The translations under genes and the position numbers were made by a program. Positions 54,649 through 64,000 of a DNA stretch of 64,000 bases are shown in pieces; the stretch's first letter is position 1, and the number at the start of each line of letters is the position of its first letter. A model generated the notes under the pieces. It was not told where the DNA came from and did not search any database. It saw only the letters and a list, made by a program, of their open reading frames with translations. Source of the DNA: Hippophae tibetana (taxonomy: Eukaryota; Streptophyta; Magnoliopsida; Rosales; Elaeagnaceae); contig CM072810.1 in NCBI GenBank assembly GCA_037013495.1, forward strand, positions 52,252,843 through 52,316,842, written 5' to 3'.

Positions 54649-57600
54649 ATGTTACCCCCCCGTGCACGACACAAGTTATTCTAAATGACACTTGGAAACA
54701 ACATGGAAAGGTTACCCACAACAACAAACCTAGGGATGGATACTTACCTCGGTTGCATCATTCCGTCTCTTGTAAGCGAACTTCACATCGAACTTGTGCT
54801 TTTATGGGACACAAACCTGAGATCATGTTTTGATACCAAACATAGGAAAATAGCTAATCCTTCTTTCCTAAAGCGTAAGCTTTCAATACGGGACGCTTGA
54901 ACTGCTACCCTTAATCCCCGTTCAAATCTCACAACAAGTCACGAGGATGTTACCCCCCGTGCACGACACAAGTCATTTTAAATGACACTTGGAAACAACA
55001 AAGAAAGGTTACCCACAACAACGAACCCAGGGATGGTACCTACCTCGGTTTCATCATTCCGTCTCTTGTAAGCGAACTTCACCTCTAAGTTGTGCTTTTA
55101 TGGGATACAAATCGGAGATCATGTTTTGATACCAAACATAGGAAAATAGCTAATCCTTCCTTTCTAAAGCTTAAGCTTTCAATACGGGACGCTTGAACTG
55201 TCACCCTTAATCCTCGTTCAAAGCTCACAACAAGTCACGAGGATGTTACCCCCCCGTGCACGACACAAGTTATTCTAAATGACACTTGGAAACAACATAG
55301 AAAGGTTACCCACAACAACAAACCTAGGGATGGATACTTACCTCGGTTGCATCATTCCGTCTCTTGTAAGCGAACTTCACATCGAACTTGTGCTTTTATG
55401 GGACACAAACCTGAGATCATGTTTTGATACCAAACATAGGAAAATAGCTAATCCTTCCTTCCTAAAGCGTAAGCTTTCAATACGGGACGCTTGAACTGCT
55501 ACCCTTAATCCCCGTTCAAATCTCACAACAAGTCACGAGGATGTTACCCCCCGTGCACGACACAAGTCATTTTAAATGACACTTGGAAACAACAAAGAAA
55601 GGTTACCCACAACAACGAACCCAGGGATGGTACCTACCTCGGTTTCATCATTCCGTCTCTTGTAAGCGAACTTCACCTCTAAGTTGTGCTTTTATGGGAT
55701 ACAAATCGGATATCATGTTTTGATACCAAACATAAGAAAATAGCTAATCCTTCCTTCCTAAAGCTTAAGCTTTCAATACGGGACGCTTGAACTGTCACCC
55801 TTAATCCTCGTTCAAAGCACACAACAAGTCACGAGGATGTTACCCCACGTGCACGACACAAGTCATTCTAAATGACACTTGGAAACAACAAAGAAAGGTT
55901 ACCCACAACAACAAACCCAGGGATGGTACCTACGTCGGTTTCATCATTCCGTCTCTTGTAAGCGAACTTCACCTCTAAGTTGTGCTTTTATTGGATACAA
56001 ATCGGATATCATGTTTTGATACCAAACATAGGAAAATAGCTAATCCTTACTTCCAAAAGCTTAAGCTTTCAATACGGGACGCTTGAACTGTCACCCTTAA
56101 TCCTCGTTCAAAGCTCACAACAAGTCACGAGGATGTTACCCCCCCGTGCACGACACAAGTCATTCTAAATGACACTTGGAAACAACAAGGAAAGGTTACC
56201 CACAACAACAAACCCAGGGATGGATACTTACGTCGGTTGCATCATTCCGTCTCTTGTAAGCGAACTTCACCTCTAACTTGTGCTTTTATGGTATATAAAT
56301 CGGAGATCATGTTTTGATACCAAACATAGGAAAATAGCTAATCCTTCCTTCCTAAAGCTTAAGCTTTCAATACGGGACGCTTGAACTGTCACCCTTAATC
56401 CTCGTTCAAAGCTCACAACAAGTCACGAGGATGTTACCCCACGTGCACGACACAAGTCATTCTAAATGACACTTGGAAACAACAAAGAAAGGTTACCCAC
56501 AACAACAAACCCAGGGATGGTACCTACGTCGGTTTCATCATTCCGTCTCTTGTAAGCGAACTTCACCTCTAAGTTGTGCTTTTATTGGATACAAATCGGA
56601 TATCATGTTTTGATACCAAACATAGGAAAATAGCTAATCCTTACTTCCAAAAGCTTAAGCTTTCAATACGGGACGCTTGAACTACTACCCTTAATCCCCG
56701 TTCAAATCTCACAACAAGTCACGAGGATGTTACCCCCCGTGCACGACACAAGTCATTTTAAATGACACTTGGAAACAACAAAGAAAGGTTACCCACAACA
56801 ACGAACCCAGGGATGGTACCTACCTCGGTTTCATCATTCCGTCTCTTGTAAGCGAACTTCACCTCTAAGTTGTGCTTTTATGGGATACAAATCGGAGATC
56901 ATGTTTTGATACCAAACATAGGAAAATAGCTAATCCTTCCTTTCTAAAGCTTAAGCTTTCAATACGGGACGCTTGAACTGTCACCCTTAATCCTCGTTCA
57001 AAGCTCACAACAAGTCACGAGGATGTTACCCCCCCGTGCACGACACAAGTTATTCTAAATGACACTTGGAAACAACATAGAAAGGTTACCCACAACAACA
57101 AACCTAGGGATGGATACTTACCTCGGTTGCATCATTCCGTCTCTTGTAAGCGAACTTCACATCGAACTTGTGCTTTTATGGGACACAAACCTGAGATCAT
57201 GTTTTGATACCAAACATAGGAAAATAGCTAATCCTTCCTTCCTAAAGCGTAAGCTTTCAATACGGGACGCTTGAACTGCTACCCTTAATCCCCGTTCAAA
57301 TCTCACAACAAGTCACGAGGATGTTACCCCCCGTGCACGACACAAGTCATTTTAAATGACACTTGGAAACAACAAAGAAAGGTTACCCACAACAACGAAC
57401 CCAGGGATGGTACCTACCTCGGTTTCATCATTCCGTCTCTTGTAAGCGAACTTCACCTCTAAGTTGTGCTTTTATGGGATACAAATCGGATATCATGTTT
57501 TGATACCAAACATAAGAAAATAGCTAATCCTTCCTTCCTAAAGCTTAAGCTTTCAATACGGGACGCTTGAACTGTCACCCTTAATCCTCGTTCAAAGCAC

Positions 57601-58804
57601 ACAACAAGTCACGAGGATGTTACCCCACGTGCACGACACAAGTCATTCTAAATGACACTTGGAAACAACAAAGAAAGGTTACCCACAACAACAAACCCAG
57701 GGATGGTACCTACGTCGGTTTCATCATTCCGTCTCTTGTAAGCGAACTTCACCTCTAAGTTGTGCTTTTATTGGATACAAATCGGATATCATGTTTTGAT
57801 ACCAAACATAGGAAAATAGCTAATCCTTACTTCCAAAAGCTTAAGCTTTCAATACGGGACGCTTGAACTGTCACCCTTAATCCTCGTTCAAAGCTCACAA
57901 CAAGTCACGAGGATGTTACCCCCCCGTGCACGACACAAGTCATTCTAAATGACACTTGGAAACAACAAGGAAAGGTTACCCACAACAACAAACCCAGGGA
58001 TGGATACTTACGTCGGTTGCATCATTCCGTCTCTTGTAAGCGAACTTCACCTCTAACTTGTGCTTTTATGGTATATAAATCGGAGATCATGTTTTGATAC
58101 CAAACATAGGAAAATAGCTAATCCTTCTTTCCTAAAGCTTAAGCTTTCAATACGGGACGCTTGAACTGTCACCCTTAATCCTCGTTCAAAGCTCACAACA
58201 ATTCACGAGGATGTTACCCCACGTGCACGACACAAGTCATTCTAAATGACACTTGGAAACAACAAAGAAAGGTTACCCACAACAACAAACCCAGGGATGG
58301 TACCTACGTCGGTTTCATCATTCCGTCTCTTGTAAGCGAACTTCACCTCTAAGTTGTGCTTTTATTGGATACAAATCGGATATCATGTTTTGATACCAAA
58401 CATAGGAAAATAGCTAATCCTTACTTCCAAAAGCTTAAGCTTTCAATACGGGACGCTTGAACTGTCACCCTTAATCCTCGTTCAAAGCTCACAACAAGTC
58501 ACGAGGATGTTACCCCCCCGTGCACGACACAAGTCATTCTAAATGACACTTGGAAACAACAAGGAAAGGTTACCCACAACAACAAACCCAGGGATGGATA
58601 CTTACGTCGGTTGCATCATTCCGTCTCTTGTAAGCGAACTTCACCTCTAACTTGTGCTTTTATGGTATATAAATCGGAGATCATGTTTTGATACCAAACA
58701 TAGGAAAATAGCTAATCCTTCCTTCCTAAAGCTTAAGCTTTCAATACGGGACGCTTGAACTGTCACCCTTAATCCTCGTTCAAAGCTCACAACAAGTCAC
58801 GAGG
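54649..58804 (+). repeat. 6-mer (1,780 bp) and dimer (594 bp) higher-order domain
   Basis: Unit starts: 54649, 54947, 55243, 55541, 55837, 56133, 56431, 56727, 57023, 57321, 57617, 57913, 58211, 58507. Units from 55243 to 56431 match 57023 to 58211 at +1,780 bp; shared marks are 'acataagaaa' (near 55731 and 57511), 'aagcacacaac', 'ccccacgtgcac', 'tacgtcgg' and 'ttattggatac'. Within this, two unit types alternate at 594 bp (55837 and 56431; 57617 and 58211; 56133, 57913 and 58507), a dimer nested in the 6-mer. Confidence 0.85.
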
Positions 58805-60785
58805 ATGTTACCCCACTTGCACGACACAAGTCATTCTAAATGACACTTGGAAACAACAAAGAAAGGTTACCCACAACAACGAACCCAGGGATGGTACCTA
58901 CGTCAGTTTCATCATTCCGTCTCTTGTAAGCGAACTTCACCTCTAAGTTGTGCTTTTATGGGATACAAATCGGATATCATGTTTTGATACCAAACATAGG
59001 AAAATAGCTAATCCTTACTTCCTAAAGCTTAAGCTTTCAATACGGGACGCTTGAACTGTCACCCATAATCCTCGTTCAAAGCTCACAACAAGTCACGAGG
59101 ATGTAACCCCCCCGTGCACGACACAAGTCATTCTAAATGACACTTGGAAACAACATAGAAAGGTTACCCACAACAACGAACCCAGGTATGGTACTTACGT
59201 CGGTTGCATCATTCCGTCTCTTGTAAGCGAACTTCACCTCTAACTTATGCTTTTATGGTATATAAATCGGAGATCATGTTTTGATACCAAACATAGGAAA
59301 ATAGCTAATCCTTACTTCCTAAAGCTTAAGCTTTCAATACGGGACGCTTGAACTGTCACCCTTAATCCTCGTTCAAAGCTCACAACAAGTCACGAGGATG
59401 TTACCCCACTTGCACGACACAAGTCATTCTAAATGACACTTGGAAACAACAAAGAAAGGTTACCCACAACAACGAACCCAGGGATGGTACCTACGTCAGT
59501 TTCATCATTCCGTCTCTTGTAAGCGAACTTCACCTCTAACTTATGCTTTTATGGTATATAAATCGGAGATCATGTTTTGATACCAAACATAGGAAAATAG
59601 CTAATCCTTACTTCCTAAAGCTTAAGCTTTCAATACGGGACGCTTGAACTGTCACCCTTAATCCTCGTTCAAAGCTCACAACAAGTCACGAGGATGTTAC
59701 CCCACTTGCACGACACAAGTCATTCTAAATGACACTTGGAAACAACATAGAAAGGTTACCCACAACAACGAACCCAGGTATGGTACTTACGTCGGTTTCA
59801 TCATTCCGTCTCTTGTAAGCGAACTTCACCTCTAAGTTGTGCTTTTATGGGATACAAATCGGATATCATGTTTTGATACCAAACATAGGAAAATAGCTAA
59901 TCCTTACTTCCTAAAGCTTAAGCTTTCAATACGGGACGCTTGAACTGTCACCCTTAATCCTCGTTCAAAGCTCACAACAAGTCACGAGGATGTTACCCCA
60001 CTTGCACGACACAAGTCATTCTAAATGACACTTGGAAACAACAAAGAAAGGTTACCCACAACAACGAACCCAGGGATGGTACCTACGTCAGTTTCATCAT
60101 TCCGTCTCTTGTAAGCGAACTTCACCTCTAAGTTGTGCTTTTATGGGATACAAATCGGATATCATGTTTTGATACCAAACATAGGAAAATAGCTAATCCT
60201 TACTTCCTAAAGCTTAAGCTTTCAATACGGGACGCTTGAACTGTCACCCATAATCCTCGTTCAAAGCTCACAACAAGTCACGAGGATGTAACCCCCCCGT
60301 GCACGACACAAGTCATTCTAAATGACACTTGGAAACAACATAGAAAGGTTACCCACAACAACGAACCCAGGTATGGTACTTACGTCGGTTGCATCATTCC
60401 GTCTCTTGTAAGCGAACTTCACCTCTAACTTATGCTTTTATGGTATATAAATCGGAGATCATGTTTTGATACCAAACATAGGAAAATAGCTAATCCTTCC
60501 TTCCTAAAGCTTAAGCTTTCAATACGGGACGCTTGAACTATCACCCTTAATCCTCGTTCAAAGCTCACAACAAGTCACGAGGATGTTACCCCACTTGCAC
60601 GACACAAGTCATTCTAAATGACACTTGGAAACAACAAAGAAAGGTTACCCACAACAACGAACCCAGGGATGGTACCTACGTCGGTTTCATCATTCCGTCT
60701 CTTGTAAGCGAACTTCACCTCTAAGTTGTGCTTTTATGGGCTACAAATCGGATATATAGTTTTGATACCAAACATAGGAAAATAG
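58805..60785 (+). repeat. 4-monomer duplication, 1,185 bp period
   Basis: Units 58805, 59101 and 59398 match 59990, 60286 and 60583. Between them lies 59694. Shared marks: 'ccccacttgcac' with 'tacgtcagt', and 'cacccataatcc' leading into 'gatgtaaccc' (59101 and 60286), a variant of the otherwise invariant 'gttacc'. 'ccaggtatgg' and 'aacttatgc' also recur. Confidence 0.83.
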
Positions 60786-62499
60786 CTAATCCTTACTTCC
60801 TAAAGCTTAAGCTTTCAATACGGGACGCTTGAACTGTCACCCTTAATCCTCGTTCAAAGCTCACAACAAGTCACGCGGATGTTACCCCCCCGTGCACGAC
60901 ACAAGTCATTCTAAATGACACTCGGAAACAACAAGGAAAGGTTACCCACAACAACGAACCCAGGGATGGTACTTACCTCTGTTGCATCATTCCGTCTCTT
61001 GTAAGCAAACTTCACCTCGAAGTTGTGCTTTTATGGGATACAAATCGGAGATCATGTTTTGATACCAAACATAGGAAAATAGCTAATCCTTCCTTCCTAA
61101 AGCGTAAGCTTTCAATACGGGACGCTTGAACTGTCACCCTTAATCCCCGTTCAAAGCTCACAACAAGTCACGAGGATGTTACCCCCTGTGCACGACACAA
61201 GTCATTCTAAATGACACTTGGAAACAACAAAGAAAGGTTACCCACAAGAACGAACCCAGGGATGGTACCTACCTCGGTTTCATCATTCCGTCTCCTGTAA
61301 GCGAACTTCACCTTTAAGTTGTGCTTTTATGGGATACAAATCGGATATCATGTTTTGATACCAAACATAGGAAAATAGCTAATCCTTACTTCCTAAAGCG
61401 TAAGCTTTCAATACGGGACACTTGAACTGCCACCCTTAATCCCCGTTCAAAGCTCACAACAAGTCACGCGGATATTACCCCCCCGTGCACGACACAAGTC
61501 ATTCTAAATGACACTCGGAAACAACAAGGAAAGGTTACCCACAACAACGAACCCAGGGATGGTAATTACCTCGGTTGCATCATTCCGTCTCTTGTAAGCA
61601 AACTTCACCTCGAAGTTGTGCTTTTATGGGATACAAATCGGAGATCATGTTTTGATACCAAACATAGGAAAATAGCTAATCCTTTATTCCTAAAGCTTAA
61701 GCTTTCAATACGGGACGCTTGAACTGTCACCCTTAATCCTCGTTCAAAGCTCACAACAAGTCACGAGGATGTTACCCCCCCGTGCACGACACAAGTCATT
61801 CTAAATGACACTTGGAAACAACATAGAAAGGTTACCCACAACAACAAACCCAGGGATGGATACTTACCTCGGTTGCATCATTCCGTCTCTTGTAAACGAA
61901 CTTCACGTCGAACTTGTGCTTTTATGGGATACAAATTCGGAGATCATGTTTTGATAACAAATATAGGAAAAATAGCTAATCCTTCCTTCCTAAAGCTTAA
62001 GCTTCCCATACGGGACGCTTGAACTGTCACCCTTAATCCTCGTTCAAAGCTCACAACAAGTCACGAGGATGTTACCCCCCCGTGCACGACACAAGTCATT
62101 CTAAATGACACTTGGAAACAACAAGGAAAGGTTACCCACAACAACGAACCCAGGGAAGGTACTTACCTCGGTTGCATCATTCCGTCTCTTGTAAGCGAAC
62201 TTTACCTCGAATTTGTGATTTTATGGGACACATACCAGAGATCATGTTTTGATACCAAACATAGGAAAATAGCTAATCCTTCCTTCCTAAAGCTTAAGCT
62301 TTCAATACGGGACGCTTGAACTGTCACCCTTAAACCTCGTTCAAAGCTCACAACAAGTCACGAGGATGTTACCCCCCGTGCACGACACAAGTCATTCTAA
62401 ATGACACTTGGAAACAACAAAGAAAGGTTACCCACAACAACGAACCCAGGGATGGTACCTACGTCGGTTTCATCATTCCTTCTTGTAAGCGAACTTCAC
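60786..62499 (+). repeat. Mixed satellite stretch before the right-hand long repeat
   Basis: Unit starts: 60879, 61176, 61472, 61769, 62069, 62366. Variants of several domains are interleaved: 'cgcggatg' (60879, 61472), 'ccccctgtgcac' with 'cacaagaacg' (61176, as at 54353), and a 300-bp-class unit (61769) like those of the left half. The unit at 62366 lost two bases in 'cattccttcttg' and spans 294 bp. No non-satellite sequence is present. Confidence 0.85.
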
Positions 62500-64000
62500 C
62501 TCTAAGTTGTGCTTTTATGGGATACAAATCGGAGATCATGTTTTGATACCAAACATAGGAAAATAGCTAATCCTTCCTTCCTAAAGCTTAAGCTTTCAAT
62601 ACGGGACGCTTGAACTGTCACCCTTAATCCTCGTTCAAAGCTCACAACAAGTCACGAGGATGTTACCCCCCCGTGCACGACACAAGTTATTCTAAATGAC
62701 ACTTGGAAACAACATGGAAAGGTTACCCACAACAACAAACCTAGGGATGGATACTTACCTCGGTTGCATCATTCCGTCTCTTGTAAGCGAACTTCACATC
62801 GAACTTGTGCTTTTATGGGACACAAACCTGAGATCATGTTTTGATACCAAACATAGGAAAATAGCTAATCCTTCTTTCCTAAAGCGTAAGCTTTCAATAC
62901 GGGACGCTTGAACTGCTACCCTTAATCCCCGTTCAAATCTCACAACAAGTCACGAGGATGTTACCCCCCGTGCACGACACAAGTCATTTTAAATGACACT
63001 TGGAAACAACAAAGAAAGGTTACCCACAACAACGAACCCAGGGATGGTACCTACCTCGGTTTCATCATTCCGTCTCTTGTAAGCGAACTTCACCTCTAAG
63101 TTGTGCTTTTATGGGATACAAATCGGAGATCATGTTTTGATACCAAACATAGGAAAATAGCTAATCCTTCCTTTCTAAAGCTTAAGCTTTCAATACGGGA
63201 CGCTTGAACTGTCACCCTTAATCCTCGTTCAAAGCTCACAACAAGTCACGAGGATGTTACCCCCCCGTGCACGACACAAGTTATTCTAAATGACACTTGG
63301 AAACAACATAGAAAGGTTACCCACAACAACAAACCTAGGGATGGATACTTACCTCGGTTGCATCATTCCGTCTCTTGTAAGCGAACTTCACATCGAACTT
63401 GTGCTTTTATGGGACACAAACCTGAGATCATGTTTTGATACCAAACATAGGAAAATAGCTAATCCTTCCTTCCTAAAGCGTAAGCTTTCAATACGGGACG
63501 CTTGAACTGCTACCCTTAATCCCCGTTCAAATCTCACAACAAGTCACGAGGATGTTACCCCCCGTGCACGACACAAGTCATTTTAAATGACACTTGGAAA
63601 CAACAAAGAAAGGTTACCCACAACAACGAACCCAGGGATGGTACCTACCTCGGTTTCATCATTCCGTCTCTTGTAAGCGAACTTCACCTCTAAGTTGTGC
63701 TTTTATGGGATACAAATCGGATATCATGTTTTGATACCAAACATAAGAAAATAGCTAATCCTTCCTTCCTAAAGCTTAAGCTTTCAATACGGGACGCTTG
63801 AACTGTCACCCTTAATCCTCGTTCAAAGCACACAACAAGTCACGAGGATGTTACCCCACGTGCACGACACAAGTCATTCTAAATGACACTTGGAAACAAC
63901 AAAGAAAGGTTACCCACAACAACAAACCCAGGGATGGTACCTACGTCGGTTTCATCATTCCGTCTCTTGTAAGCGAACTTCACCTCTAAGTTGTGCTTTT
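62500..64000 (+). repeat. Long-range repeat of 54489-55989 (offset 8,011 bp)
   Basis: Unit starts 62660, 62958, 63254, 63552 and 63848 match 54649, 54947, 55243, 55541 and 55837. Shared rare marks are 'acatggaaagg' (near 54710 and 62721), 'aaacctaggg', 'ccttctttcc', 'actgctaccc', 'cattttaaatg' and 'acataagaaa'. No difference was noticed in the lines compared. The match is still running at the window end, so the full copy is longer than 1.5 kb. The left edge is approximate. Confidence 0.87.

Larger units (their letters stand above)
1..64000 (+). repeat. Satellite DNA array, ~297-bp monomer, entire window
   Basis: Seen: the same unit recurs head to tail from first to last base, with 217 unit starts from 129 to 63848 at modal spacings of 296, 297, 298 and 300 bp. 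No sequence foreign to the unit was seen, and no unit was found inverted. Known: arrays of this length and purity are typical of eukaryotic centromeric, pericentromeric, subtelomeric or knob heterochromatin and are homogenised by unequal exchange and gene conversion. Inferred: constitutive heterochromatin, possibly centromeric. The family is not one I can name, so organism and chromosome position stay open. There is no coding gene in this stretch. Confidence 0.98.

Noticed and set aside
425-63505. About 40 recurring open frames of 60-84 codons, for example from 425, 3143, 8895, 35069 and 63290
   Set aside because: They are the same stretch of monomer read again and again. They appear or vanish with single-base length variants between unit classes, end at the same phase, and have no recognisable domain. 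The variation between copies shows no codon-position bias that I could see. By-products of the repeat, not genes.
1-64000. CRISPR array
   Set aside because: Repeats abut directly with no unique spacers. The unit is ten times too long and no cas gene is present.
1-64000. Telomeric or subtelomeric simple repeats (CCCTAA or CCCTAAA)
   Set aside because: Only isolated look-alikes such as 'cacccttaatcc' and 'ggttaccc', once per unit; no tandem telomere repeat anywhere.
1-64000. LTR, retroelement or other transposon insertion inside the array
   Set aside because: Phase and spacing of the units are unbroken throughout, with no target-site duplication, terminal repeat or foreign segment found.

Overview
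The whole 64 kb is one uninterrupted tandem array of a single satellite DNA with a monomer of about 297 bp. I found no gene, RNA gene, transposon, LTR, LINE or SINE, and no unique spacer. Every copy I checked lies in the same orientation. Phased on the 'atgttacc' that opens each unit, there are 217 monomer starts between 129 and 63848, plus a partial unit at each window edge. Typical spacings are 295-301 bp. The exceptions are one of 294, one of 304 and three half-units of 148. A hand-built consensus is about 44% GC, with C exceeding G on this strand (about 77 to 53 per unit).

Arrays this long and pure come from eukaryotic heterochromatin: centromeric, pericentromeric, subtelomeric or knob-like. 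The monomer size is within the range seen in plants and some animals. I do not recognise it as a named family and cannot name the organism.

Layout. 1-18,669 holds three nested large copies: 1-9,061, then 9,062-15,433 repeating 1-6,372 with no difference seen in spot checks, then 15,434-18,669 repeating 12,021-15,256 with a few substitutions. A shorter 4-monomer duplication (1,189 bp) is nested inside. 18,670-21,363 is an older relative of the same block. 21,364-27,905 is built on 5-mer (about 1,489 bp), 3-mer (890 bp) and 12-mer (3,564 bp) duplications. 27,906-35,032 is nearly four copies of a 6-mer (about 1,781 bp). 35,033-44,241 alternates 7-mers (about 2,080 bp) and 5-mers (1,485 bp). 44,242-54,648 is a mosaic with a 593-bp dimer, a 1,786-bp 6-mer and an 894-bp 3-mer. 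54,649-64,000 has a 1,780-bp 6-mer, 594-bp dimers, a 1,185-bp 4-mer and an 8,011-bp long-range repeat at the right edge.

The window records local unequal exchange and segmental duplication rather than coding functions. Points of interest are the apparently perfect multi-kilobase duplication, a microhomology-flanked half-monomer copied with larger blocks, the change of higher-order period along the array, conserved dyad-symmetric motifs, and a young variant carrying a TATA-box-like sequence. All short open frames are by-products of the monomer and are not annotated as genes.
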